Source of the DNA: Sediminibacterium ginsengisoli
GTDB taxonomy: Bacteria; Bacteroidota; Bacteroidia; Chitinophagales; Chitinophagaceae
Direction: 5' to 3'
Assembly (NCBI RefSeq): GCF_900167075.1
Contig: NZ_FUWH01000005.1
Location: 62,001-126,000 of the forward strand
Length of the DNA stretch: 64,000 nucleotides
Shown: piece after piece, positions 34,500-42,331 of the stretch
Numbering within the stretch: the stretch's first letter is position 1
Layout: every line of letters starts with the position of its first letter
The notes under the pieces: generated by a model
Databases searched by the model: none
What the model saw: the letters and a program-made list of their open reading frames with translations, nothing else
What the model was told of the DNA's origin: nothing
Position numbers and translations under genes: made by a program

Positions 34500-34964
34500 A
34501 TGCCAACAGCACATTGGTACACATTAACACGCCACCTGAAAAAAGCAGGAACAATAAAAAATGGGCTGACCATCCCCTATCTATACGGAGCATACCAGCA
34601 TTTAGACTACAATATCACGTCAATCGAAGATCTTTTAACTGAAATATTAAATGCTCCAGCCCCCTTTATACCAGTCATAGAAAGATGTGATGTCATAAAA
34701 TGGGATGTTCTGCAATTAGAAACGGAAAAAGATATCAATAAATACCGTGATGGTCAGACACGTATTTATGACGAAAATGGAAAAAACTTTTTTGTAGTCA
34801 GTTACAACACCAATCTGGGTAACACGCTCAAAAAAGTAGCCAATGCACTAAGCGGACTATACCAAAAACAGATCCGTGACCAGGATTTTTCCTGGAACAA
34901 TGAAATTAAGCGATGGCAAAAACTTTCACCACCCGAGATTGAATCAATCAACCGAATCAGATAG
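34500..34964 (+). CDS. Hypothetical protein downstream of jetD
   Basis: A 154-residue soluble protein that I do not recognise. It begins with a basic helix (HWYTLTRHLKKAGTIKNGL) and has an acidic middle and the sequence RDGQTRIYDENGKNFFVVSYNTNLG. It lies 61 bases after jetD and 21 bases before the DUF2971 gene, in the same direction, so the three may share transcripts. Whether it belongs to the defence unit is open. Confidence 0.6.
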   Translation: MPTAHWYTLTRHLKKAGTIKNGLTIPYLYGAYQHLDYNITSIEDLLTEILNAPAPFIPVIERCDVIKWDVLQLETEKDINKYRDGQTRIYDENGKNFFVVSYNTNLGNTLKKVANALSGLYQKQIRDQDFSWNNEIKRWQKLSPPEIESINRIR

Positions 34965-34985
34965 TCATTCATCTATTTTACTACC

Positions 34986-35810
34986 ATGTTCAAATACTAC
35001 AGAATCCCTAACACCGATATCCTGGAAAAGATCATTGGTGACACCCCAACCATAAAGTTTGCATCAGCCTTTGATCTTAACGATCCGTACGAGTTAAAAT
35101 TCAACCTGCACATCGATCCGTTTGCAGAGGGTCAGCTGGAATCATTCCTAAAAGTACATCCTGGCAAAACAACAGCAGATTTTGCTGAGTGGCAAGAGCA
35201 GGTAAAGGGTAAAGAAGGATACGTCTGGTTTACCGAGCAGGAACAGCGAAATGAAGTTTCCATGGCAATCACGATGACTTCCTTTACGGAAAACAATTCA
35301 AACAATCTGATGTGGTCACACTATACAGACAACCATGAAGGCATTTGTGTGGAATATCATCCGGAAATTTTTGATGCGCTTAATTCACACAAGGAATTTA
35401 TTGCAGAAGGAAAGATCACCTATATAGATGATCCACCTTTAGTTGATATACAGGAAGATTTCGGTTCGCGTCTCAATAAAATGGTATTCCATAAACAGTC
35501 CGAATGGAAATACGAAAAAGAACACAGAATTGTTTTATACAGCAAACAAAATGCTGATTTCGTTTCTATTCAAGCATCCCTGATCAAAGCAGTTTACATC
35601 GGCTCGCGGGCACCAGAAGCTATAGTCAATAAAACAATTGAGCTTTGCTTAAAAAATAACCTGGGTTGCTTTTTTGGCATTACCCTTGGCAAATCATACA
35701 CAGTTCAATTTAAACCTTATAAAAAGGACACATTCTATTCCAGGACATTCTGGAAACCAAGGCCTAAAGAAACATCACATATTCCTCAAACGATAGCTAA
35801 TACTGAATAA
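34986..35810 (+). CDS. DUF2971 family protein
   Basis: A 274-residue protein. MFKYYRIPNTDILEKIIGDTPTIKFASAFDLNDPYE at the start and NNLMWSHYTDNHEGICVEYHPE near residue 112 are the defining motifs of DUF2971 (W-x-x-Y-A/T..H-x-G-x-C-V-E-F). RIVLYS follows the expected R-E-x-R element. DUF2971 proteins are common in phage-resistance loci, but their activity is not known to me. It probably shares an operon with the preceding hypothetical gene. Confidence 0.8.
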   Translation: MFKYYRIPNTDILEKIIGDTPTIKFASAFDLNDPYELKFNLHIDPFAEGQLESFLKVHPGKTTADFAEWQEQVKGKEGYVWFTEQEQRNEVSMAITMTSFTENNSNNLMWSHYTDNHEGICVEYHPEIFDALNSHKEFIAEGKITYIDDPPLVDIQEDFGSRLNKMVFHKQSEWKYEKEHRIVLYSKQNADFVSIQASLIKAVYIGSRAPEAIVNKTIELCLKNNLGCFFGITLGKSYTVQFKPYKKDTFYSRTFWKPRPKETSHIPQTIANTE

Positions 35811-35880
35811 TCGAACAAACCATACCACCCAATCAGCCCTGTTATCCAGAAGCAGCGCCAATAACGTTACTGCAAATACA

Positions 35881-37317
35881 GTGAAGGCTCTCCCAGCTGT
35901 ACCCTTACTTCAGCAAAAAAAAGAAGATGAAGGCTCTGTTCAAAATGAACAGTTGGGAGAAACTGGTCAAAATTCTGCGGCAGATAATGGAAGCACTTCA
36001 ACGATCCAGCGCTTCAATGCCGCTTCTGCTTCTCATAATAATAATGATTCGCCTTCCAGGTTTCAGCCGACACCTAACCTAACCGGGCTTCCCGACCAGT
36101 TGAAAGCAGGGATAGAGCAACAGTCCGGCTTTGCAATGGATGATGTCAGAGTGCATTACAATTCTGATAAACCTGCCCAACTGCAGGCGCATGCTTACGC
36201 ACAAGGCAGTAATATACATGTCGCACCGGGTCAGGAAAAACACCTTGCCCATGAAGCATGGCATGTGGTACAACAAAAGCAGGGACGTGTCAGACCTACC
36301 ATACAAATGAAAGGACAGGTTAATATCAATGACGACCAGGGACTGGAAAAGGAAGCCGACGAAATGGGTGCGAAAGCCATGCAGTTGAAAGTAAATCTAT
36401 CAGATGGCAATAATATAAGTGGGCATTACAGTCAATCTTTTGGTCAGGCTACACAGGGAAAAGAAATGAACGCAGGTAGCATACCCACCAATGGCAATGT
36501 TTTTCAATTGACAAGAATGTCAACAGTTGATATAGCTGGTTATAAAGCCAAGATGGCAGGCATGCTCACGTGGGGTCCAAGGATCGGGGAAGAAAGTGGG
36601 GCCGGCGAAGTATATAAAGCGGTACTTAAACAGGAAACTTTTGATAATTATCAGCAGGATGAAGCTGGAGATGTCCCTGTCGACGAAGTGGTTGCAGTTA
36701 AAGTTGTAAGCACTGCAATAGAAATGAATACGGACGGTGATATCCCATTGGAAATAGAGGCAAGGGACGATATCGAAGCAAAGAACCAGGAAGGCGCAAC
36801 ATCTTACAAAGCAGCCATAACACCAGACACCTTTGAATGTATCACAGTGACAGACCCGGACAAGGGTAATAAAGTTGTGAAATATGTGATCATTATGCGC
36901 TTTGAGAAAGAAGGCACGATGTCATCAAAAAAAATCGACAGGGCCGGCAAGTACACACCTGAGTTTGATAAAAAAATGAAGAAATATGCCAATGAAATAA
37001 AAGCTGCCCTTGAAGTAGTAAAAGCTGCAGGCTATCATCCGGGGGATATGAAAGCAGACAATACGTTAATCACAGACGTTGACGGTGACACATCCCCAAG
37101 ACGCGCTATACTGGCAGATTTTGGCAGTTACAGAAAAGCGGCCTACAATAATATCATGGATGATATTACCACTATAATGAACTTTATTTTCGCCAGCAAA
37201 GGCAAGCTGGATCCAAAGGAAAAACCAGAAGTGACTACCTGGATGGCAGACAACAAATTATGGGAACCTGTCCAGACTGCAGACGCTTCCACGCAAACCG
37301 AAGAAGTTACTGAATAA
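35881..37317 (+). CDS. DUF4157 (eCIS-type) protein with C-terminal protein-kinase-like domain
   Basis: A 478-residue protein from a GTG start. Residues 65-170 form the DUF4157 domain found on cargo of extracellular contractile injection systems, with DDVRVHYNSDKPAQ and the metallopeptidase motif HEAWH (H124, E125, H128). From about 215 it resembles a protein kinase: a glycine loop (GEESGAGEVYKA, 236-247), VAVKVV with K274, HPGDMKADN (386-394) in place of HxDxKxxN, and ADFGS (412-416). It would be a toxin delivered by an injection system. No eCIS structural genes are in the window. The frame stays open for about 25 codons upstream without an ATG, so the true N-terminus is uncertain. Confidence 0.8.
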   Translation: MKALPAVPLLQQKKEDEGSVQNEQLGETGQNSAADNGSTSTIQRFNAASASHNNNDSPSRFQPTPNLTGLPDQLKAGIEQQSGFAMDDVRVHYNSDKPAQLQAHAYAQGSNIHVAPGQEKHLAHEAWHVVQQKQGRVRPTIQMKGQVNINDDQGLEKEADEMGAKAMQLKVNLSDGNNISGHYSQSFGQATQGKEMNAGSIPTNGNVFQLTRMSTVDIAGYKAKMAGMLTWGPRIGEESGAGEVYKAVLKQETFDNYQQDEAGDVPVDEVVAVKVVSTAIEMNTDGDIPLEIEARDDIEAKNQEGATSYKAAITPDTFECITVTDPDKGNKVVKYVIIMRFEKEGTMSSKKIDRAGKYTPEFDKKMKKYANEIKAALEVVKAAGYHPGDMKADNTLITDVDGDTSPRRAILADFGSYRKAAYNNIMDDITTIMNFIFASKGKLDPKEKPEVTTWMADNKLWEPVQTADASTQTEEVTE

Positions 37318-37391
37318 AATATCCCAAGTGTTCCTCTATTTTTTGTTACCGGCTTTCTCCTGTCTTTTAAACATTTGTTGCGACGCTCCAT

Positions 37392-37417
37392 TCAAGGTTC
37401 CGGGCCTTGATTTTTTT
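37392..37417 (+). terminator. Rho-independent terminator after the DUF4157-kinase gene
   Basis: TCAAGG (37392-37397) and CCTTGA (37405-37410) with a 7-base loop are followed by seven Ts. It separates the cargo region from the mobile-element backbone. Confidence 0.75.
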
Positions 37418-37467
37418 ACCCATACCATAGAACAGATTTACAGTTTCTAAAAACTGCTCGCCGAATC

Positions 37468-37516
37468 ATTTCTTATCAACCCCTCCATTTCTGCTGTGAG
37501 GGGATTGACAAGAAAT
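37468..37516 (+). promoter_or_regulatory. Hairpin upstream of the 132-aa gene (copy 1)
   Basis: ATTTCTTATCAACCCCTC (37468-37485) pairs with GAGGGGATTGACAAGAAAT (37498-37516), with one bulge and one mismatch. It ends 31 bases before the start at 37548. A near-identical hairpin lies before ssb. Confidence 0.7.
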
Positions 37517-37547
37517 CCCCATTTGATCTCATTCTAAATTCACTCAA

Positions 37548-37946
37548 ATGGCATTAGGCATTCACTCTTTCTATGTTTTCCCAAAAACACAAAATCTGAT
37601 CACTAACAGATCCGACTATTTTATCGGCAGTTTTTTAGGGGATGAATTTAACGATGAAGTGTTCTCCTTACAATTAGATAAAATCCACGCTAAACTTCAG
37701 GACAGCTATGGCATGCGATATACCTGCTATTGGTCTCCAGGAATTGTGAAGCCATACAAACCGCTATCAGAAGAACAGCGATACCAGCGTGCTATAACCA
37801 AAGCCTCCAACATCCATAAGAAAAAATCACTGCAGATCATCCAGGACAATTCTCTTTTCACAGATCAATTTCTCTCTGAAGAAATCTTACGCCACCACCA
37901 GCGGGTAGAGGTACTTAAAAAAAGATATAACCAGCCAATCCGGTAA
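37548..37946 (+). CDS. Hypothetical protein of the mobile backbone
   Basis: A 132-residue basic protein (MALGIHSFYVFPKTQNLITNRSDYFIGSFLG...). It is soluble and mostly helical in its second half (EEQRYQRAITKASNIHKKKSL). No family is recognised. It precedes ssb, and both genes have almost the same hairpin just upstream, so they are probably regulated together as part of the element's early functions. Confidence 0.6.
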   Translation: MALGIHSFYVFPKTQNLITNRSDYFIGSFLGDEFNDEVFSLQLDKIHAKLQDSYGMRYTCYWSPGIVKPYKPLSEEQRYQRAITKASNIHKKKSLQIIQDNSLFTDQFLSEEILRHHQRVEVLKKRYNQPIR

Positions 37947-37969
37947 ACATCATCGATTCTGACATGAAT

Positions 37970-38019
37970 ATTTCTTATCAACCCCTCCATTCGCCTTTGA
38001 GAGGGGATTGATAAGAAAT
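37970..38019 (+). promoter_or_regulatory. Hairpin upstream of ssb (copy 2)
   Basis: ATTTCTTATCAACCCCTC (37970-37987) pairs with GAGGGGATTGATAAGAAAT (38001-38019) with a single bulge. It ends 35 bases before the ssb start. Copies 1 and 2 share 18 of 18 bases in the left arm and are followed by the same CYCCATTT. Confidence 0.75.
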
Positions 38020-38054
38020 CTCCATTTACAATTTTTTAAATAAAAACAAATGTT

Positions 38055-38432
38055 ATGGAATTCACAGGAAGAATCACAGCAGACGCAAAAACAAGCACCG
38101 TCAAAGGCGACAAGGAAGTGGTCAACTTTTCAGTAGCGATTAATGACCGTTATCGCCCGAAAGGATCAACAGAAACCAAAGAACTGGTAACCTTCATCAA
38201 CATCGCCTGGTGGAAAGGCACAGGTATCGCAAAGATCCTGCTGAAAGGAGCCATTGTAACAGTAACCGGCAGGCTTCATGTCAATGCCTACAACGATTTG
38301 AACGGCAATGCGCGCGCCAGTATCAATTGCCATGCAAACGAGATCAAACTCGTGCACTCAAAAAAATCAGGAACCACCACAAATCATGAGCCAGCACAGA
38401 TCACCCAGCCATTGGAAGACCTGCCGTTCTGA
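38055..38432 (+). CDS. ssb: Single-stranded DNA-binding protein
   Basis: A 125-residue OB-fold SSB. MEFTGRITADAKTSTVKGDKEVVNFSVAINDRYRPKGS at the start, INIAWW, and AKILLKGAIVTVTGRLHVNAY match the SSB core, and the tail ends in EDLPF, the acidic tip that recruits partner proteins. SSBs on mobile elements protect the incoming strand during transfer. It has a hairpin 35 bases upstream and is followed by the DUF932 gene. Confidence 0.93.
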   Translation: MEFTGRITADAKTSTVKGDKEVVNFSVAINDRYRPKGSTETKELVTFINIAWWKGTGIAKILLKGAIVTVTGRLHVNAYNDLNGNARASINCHANEIKLVHSKKSGTTTNHEPAQITQPLEDLPF

Positions 38433-38481
38433 TTTACCCCACCAAACTTCCACACAACAGTAAAATTTAAAAAATTACATC

Positions 38482-39528
38482 ATGGCACATCAACTCAATT
38501 ATAACGAATCAACCGGCAAACACAGCTTCCTCTCCGTTAACCAGAAAGCATGGCACGGCCTGGGACAGATCGTTGACCAATACCCTACCAGCGGTGAGGC
38601 GCTGCAATTCGCCGGGCTTGATTTCGAAGTTGTCAAGGAAGATATCTATACCACCTCCTTTAACAACGACGGTCAGCCAATGGATTTTACCAAACGTATC
38701 AAAACACATTCAGCCACCATCCGCAAGGATACGGGTGCCGTCCTGGGTGTCGTAGGAAAAGATTATGAGATCGTACAGAACAAAGACGCATTCTCCTTCT
38801 TTGACGCCATCGTGGGAGGCGGCGAAGGAATTATGTATGAAACCGCCGGAGCCCTGGGACAGGGTGAAAAGATCTTCATCACAGCAAAATTGCCTGGTTA
38901 TATCCGCGTAGCCAACAATGACCTGGTCGAAAAATACCTGTTCCTCTCTACCTCCCATGATGGCTATGGCAGTATTACCGCAGCATTTACACCAGTCAGG
39001 ATCGTTTGCGCCAATACACTCAACGCAGCCTTACGCAACCACACCAATGCAATCCGCATCCGTCATACCAACGGTGCCAAAGATCGTCTCGAACAGGCAC
39101 ACCACCTGATGGGTATCAGTAACCAGCTTGCTTCAGAAATAGAAACGATTTTCAACCGCTGGGCTAAAGTCAGGATCACGGATAAACAGTTGCGTAACCT
39201 GATCATGGAAGCCTTGATCCCTAACAAGGAGTCACTCAAAGCGCTCAAGGAGGAACGCGAAGATGAATGTTCCACCTACTACAGGAATATGTGCGATACC
39301 GCATTTGCCTATGCGATGAGCAACGAAAGCCAGCAGATGGCATCCACAGCAGGTACTCTTTTTGGTGCATACAATGGCGTAACAGGTTATTTCCAGAATG
39401 TCCGCAAATACAAAGACCCGTCCGCCAAACTCAAATCACTGATGTATGGCGGTATAGCACAACAAAGAAATCAAACCTCCTTTGATCTGTGTACAGCTTT
39501 CGAAAAAGGCATACTGACACTTAATTAA
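38482..39528 (+). CDS. DUF932 (phage/plasmid-like TIGR03299) protein
   Basis: A 348-residue protein. It begins with WHGLGQIVDQYPTSGEALQFAGLDFEV, the DUF932 N-terminus, then VLGVVGKDYEIVQNKDAFSFFDAIVGGG and RIVCANTLNAAL in the middle, all standard for the family. DUF932 genes are frequent on plasmids and phages and their function is not established. It is in line with ssb and the PRTRC genes and ends at a hairpin 7 bases after the stop. Confidence 0.9.
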   Translation: MAHQLNYNESTGKHSFLSVNQKAWHGLGQIVDQYPTSGEALQFAGLDFEVVKEDIYTTSFNNDGQPMDFTKRIKTHSATIRKDTGAVLGVVGKDYEIVQNKDAFSFFDAIVGGGEGIMYETAGALGQGEKIFITAKLPGYIRVANNDLVEKYLFLSTSHDGYGSITAAFTPVRIVCANTLNAALRNHTNAIRIRHTNGAKDRLEQAHHLMGISNQLASEIETIFNRWAKVRITDKQLRNLIMEALIPNKESLKALKEEREDECSTYYRNMCDTAFAYAMSNESQQMASTAGTLFGAYNGVTGYFQNVRKYKDPSAKLKSLMYGGIAQQRNQTSFDLCTAFEKGILTLN

Positions 39529-39534
39529 TCAAAA

Positions 39535-39561
39535 AATGGGCAGGCATTGATCCTGCCCATT
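39535..39561 (+). terminator. Hairpin between DUF932 and PRTRC E genes
   Basis: AATGGGCAGG (39535-39544) and CCTGCCCATT (39552-39561), loop of 7. Only TTC follows, so it may be an attenuator or RNA-stabilising hairpin. It ends 27 bases before the PRTRC E start. Confidence 0.55.
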
Positions 39562-39588
39562 TCATTACTAAAATATAAAAGAAATGAC

Positions 39589-40233
39589 ATGGAAACGAAC
39601 TTCTTTACCATCATAAATGACCTGAACCTGACCGGCAACCTTAGAATCAACATCATCTTACAGCAAGACAAACAAATGATCGTTACCGTACTATTGGACA
39701 GCAGCCATATCAAAGACAAAGCAGCATCGATGATAGTGCCACTCGTACTTCGCGGAGCAAGCTCCGACTTGGACGCGGGCTTCTTTAAGGAGATTAAAGT
39801 CCCCTTACATAACACAACTACCCTGCTACAAAACCTGGAAGCTCATGAAAAATCTATTGAAAACGCTCAAAAGAAATCCAGGCAGGAATTGGAGAAACAG
39901 GACTCACTGAAAAAAGAAAAAAGCAGCAAACAAAAAAAGTTTGATGAGCAAATGAAAAAGGTGGACGACCTGTATAAACAGAAGAAAATCGGAGAAGCCA
40001 TTGGTCAGCTTCCAGACATAAAACAATACCCTGAGTTCGAGGCAGAAATACGCAAAAAAAGCCAGGAGCTGCGCAGCCAGCACAACGCTCTGTCACTGTT
40101 TGCGGCAGACGAAGAAGCAGATCCTGTTACCGATACTGTTGAAGATAAACAACCATCGCAGGAAGAGATGAACGACCTCGATGAGGAAGAATTTATCGAT
40201 GACGACCCAACCGATGAAACCGCGCCATTTTAA
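39589..40233 (+). CDS. PRTRC system protein E
   Basis: From the ATG at 39589 it encodes 214 residues; the start at 39547 is rejected because it lies inside the upstream hairpin and METNFFTIINDLN is the family N-terminus. The first 85 residues are a compact alpha-beta domain (NIILQQDKQMIVTVLLD, then LVLRGASSDLDAGFF), followed by a charged coiled coil (EKSIENAQKKSRQELEKQDSL) and an acidic tail (EEEFIDDDPTDE). It matches PRTRC E, whose role is unknown. It is first of the PRTRC genes. Confidence 0.85.
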   Translation: METNFFTIINDLNLTGNLRINIILQQDKQMIVTVLLDSSHIKDKAASMIVPLVLRGASSDLDAGFFKEIKVPLHNTTTLLQNLEAHEKSIENAQKKSRQELEKQDSLKKEKSSKQKKFDEQMKKVDDLYKQKKIGEAIGQLPDIKQYPEFEAEIRKKSQELRSQHNALSLFAADEEADPVTDTVEDKQPSQEEMNDLDEEEFIDDDPTDETAPF

Positions 40234-40253
40234 CCCATCTAAAAAATATCAGC

Positions 40254-40472
40254 ATGCTAGTTACCAACCAACTCTCCCGGATATTCCTGTATGATCTCAA
40301 CGGTGTACAATTGGAACTCTCCGACCCCTCCAAAACAATGACACCGGAATCGGTACTCAACCTATATGCACAAACCTATCCAGAACTCACAACAGCTAAA
40401 ATTGAAGGCCCGCAAATCCTGAATGATCGGATTGAATACACTTTTCAGGCTATGCTCGGCACAAAAGGATAA
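40254..40472 (+). CDS. PRTRC system protein C (ubiquitin-like candidate)
   Basis: A 72-residue protein (RIFLYDLNGVQLELSDPSKTMTPESVLNLYAQTYPELTTAKIEGP...). Its small beta-grasp-like strand order and its final residues TKG fit PRTRC C. The ThiF protein of the same cassette is an E1-like adenylating enzyme, so C has been proposed to be a ubiquitin-like substrate; the glycine end is consistent with this but does not prove it. Confidence 0.85.
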   Translation: MLVTNQLSRIFLYDLNGVQLELSDPSKTMTPESVLNLYAQTYPELTTAKIEGPQILNDRIEYTFQAMLGTKG

Positions 40473-40474
40473 CC

Positions 40475-40648
40475 ATGAACAAAAAAACAAAGATCAGAAT
40501 ACTCAAACCCTTAAAAGGATCCAAATGCAACCAACATTATCAAATAGGAAAGTTTGCCCAGCAACTGGACAGGCAGCAAGACGCAGCAGACATCAAAAAG
40601 ACAAAATTCAGAAGCGTGCCGGCAGATCAATTGCCCATGATTTTTTGA
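40475..40648 (+). CDS. Small basic protein in the PRTRC operon
   Basis: A 57-residue frame from an ATG 2 bases after PRTRC C (MNKKTKIRILKPLKGSKCNQ...ending LPMIF). It overlaps the 5' part of the next gene in another frame. Its basic, structured composition looks more natural than the competing frame in the same stretch, and its TGA overlaps a TTG at 40645 that can start the following gene. No family is recognised. Confidence 0.45.
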   Translation: MNKKTKIRILKPLKGSKCNQHYQIGKFAQQLDRQQDAADIKKTKFRSVPADQLPMIF

Positions 40649-41631
40649 GCCAACAATTCTTCCCGATCTCATTCTCCAATCAGTTTAAACAACCTGATTG
40701 GCTAAAGATTCAGAAGGACTTTTTTAAGTCTGCGAAACACCTTTCCATGCTCTACAACCTAGCTCCATGCGAGTCTTGTCATTTACCCTATCCAATCAAT
40801 ATTTCGTCAGCTTATAAGTCGCTAAAAGACCAGCTTGGAAAGCAGGCACCGAAACTATACCTCATCATCTCGGAAAATAAAAACGAATCAACACTGGCTA
40901 CCGTAAAATCAATGGGGATTGATCATAACCTGTTCTTGGTCCCAATTAATGCATTGGATAATTTACACCAGGATCAGCAAAAGGAAAGTTTTGATCTATT
41001 GCTGTCGATATTCAGCTACCTGAACCAGAAAGCAGGCATGCCTCTGCAATCAGAAAACGATTATCTGGAAAGCTGCTATGATGCCATTTTTAGTTATGCC
41101 ACTGACCCTGACAATGAACCTGAAGATGAAATGCAAAATGATCAATGGCCATTCATCAATATGATCAGGAGAAAAACTGCCATTCTTGAAAAAAATATTC
41201 AACGGCCGCAGCAATTGCAGGAATTTTCCGTACGAATCAATCGGTTCAAACCCAGAACAGATTGGCAGCATTCATTACTAAGTACTGCACAACAATTCTA
41301 CGACCTCTACCAGGAGTTTCCTGACCAAAATTTCTTCCAGAATATTGAATCTGCCCACCTACAGGACTATGAAGACGGCGACCGTGCTTATCCCGAAATG
41401 TACTTCAGTTTCTTTTGGGATGACAACGATTGGATCTACCAGCAAATAATGGAATATGTAAACTGCGATCTGCAGGAAAAATATGAATTCGAATTGCCTG
41501 TTTCCGTTCAATACTTTAACACAAGACAAGCCTGTGAAAAACATCAATTACCCTTCGAGACAAAGCTCATCCAACTAATAGAGCAATTATGCACCACTTT
41601 ATACCAATATAACTATGAAAAACAACACTGA
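40645..41631 (+). CDS. Unassigned PRTRC-operon protein between C and B
   Basis: From TTG at 40645 it encodes 328 residues; the frame stays open upstream to 40423, with a possible ATG at 40525. The C-terminal part is acidic and aromatic (YFSFFWDDNDWIYQQIM). Before it, APKLYLIISENKNESTLATVKSMGIDHNLFLVPIN looks like a Rossmann-type or nucleotide-binding alpha-beta segment. The position between PRTRC C and B is where a conserved hypothetical is usual. I do not recognise the family. It overlaps the PRTRC B start by 17 bases. Confidence 0.65.
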   Translation: MSQQFFPISFSNQFKQPDWLKIQKDFFKSAKHLSMLYNLAPCESCHLPYPINISSAYKSLKDQLGKQAPKLYLIISENKNESTLATVKSMGIDHNLFLVPINALDNLHQDQQKESFDLLLSIFSYLNQKAGMPLQSENDYLESCYDAIFSYATDPDNEPEDEMQNDQWPFINMIRRKTAILEKNIQRPQQLQEFSVRINRFKPRTDWQHSLLSTAQQFYDLYQEFPDQNFFQNIESAHLQDYEDGDRAYPEMYFSFFWDDNDWIYQQIMEYVNCDLQEKYEFELPVSVQYFNTRQACEKHQLPFETKLIQLIEQLCTTLYQYNYEKQH

Positions 41632-42331
41632 TCATTTCACCTCATTCCACGAACCACAAAAGGCCCTTATCATCTACCGGTCAACTATGGAGAATCCGAA
41701 TTACTATGTCGAAGCTTTTGACTTTAATACAAACGGAAAAATGATAGATCCCCATCCACTTACAGATAAGGAATGCATACATTTATCTGCTGCACTTCAG
41801 TCCTCCAGTGCACTTTCCAATAACTTTCTGCAATGTCGCGGTCTGATCCCCTCCAAATTATTGTACACCAGGCAGGGATCGGAAGGATTTGCCATATGGC
41901 ACACCCCTGCCATGAAACATTTCCTTGCCTATACAAATGAGCTTGGATTAACCAATGGCAACTACCAGCTACCAGCTATGATCTGGAGAGCATCACGCAC
42001 AGAACTGGCGGTATTTGCAATGGCAGAAAAGGATATCCCAACCATGAATACACCACTGTACCATGCCCCTTTCTTCAACATTCATGAAAACGGGAATGTC
42101 TGTATGGGAACAGTCGATATTGACATCGATAACAATACCTATCTCGAAGACTTTATAAGCCAATGGGAAGAATATTTTTTCAACAGCAAATTCTCACATG
42201 TATTAGGTAACAGAAGCCCCGTAAAAGGAAATATTATACAACTCTGGAAGTCCCTGAAAGATGCTCGCAAAAGATTCCCGTCTTCAACACTAATTAAACA
42301 CAAAGCAACCCTTAAAAACCTGATCAAATGA
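41615..42331 (+). CDS. PRTRC system protein B
   Basis: A 238-residue protein with LIIYRSTMENPNYYVEAFDF at the start and the central GLIPSKLLYTRQGSEGFAIWHTPAMK and YHAPFFNIHENGNVCMGTVD, which match PRTRC B. It has been suggested to resemble E2 conjugating enzymes; the cysteine in NVCMG (about residue 163) would then be a candidate acceptor. It overlaps the ThiF gene by 4 bases. Confidence 0.88.
   Translation: MKNNTDHFTSFHEPQKALIIYRSTMENPNYYVEAFDFNTNGKMIDPHPLTDKECIHLSAALQSSSALSNNFLQCRGLIPSKLLYTRQGSEGFAIWHTPAMKHFLAYTNELGLTNGNYQLPAMIWRASRTELAVFAMAEKDIPTMNTPLYHAPFFNIHENGNVCMGTVDIDIDNNTYLEDFISQWEEYFFNSKFSHVLGNRSPVKGNIIQLWKSLKDARKRFPSSTLIKHKATLKNLIK

Noticed and set aside
37468-38019. The twin hairpins as part of a CRISPR array
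   Set aside because: Only two copies, about 500 bases apart with a gene between them, and each is an inverted repeat upstream of a start codon.
39547-39588. Earlier start for PRTRC E
   Set aside because: The extra 14 codons lie within or next to the hairpin at 39535-39561 and are not part of the family N-terminus.
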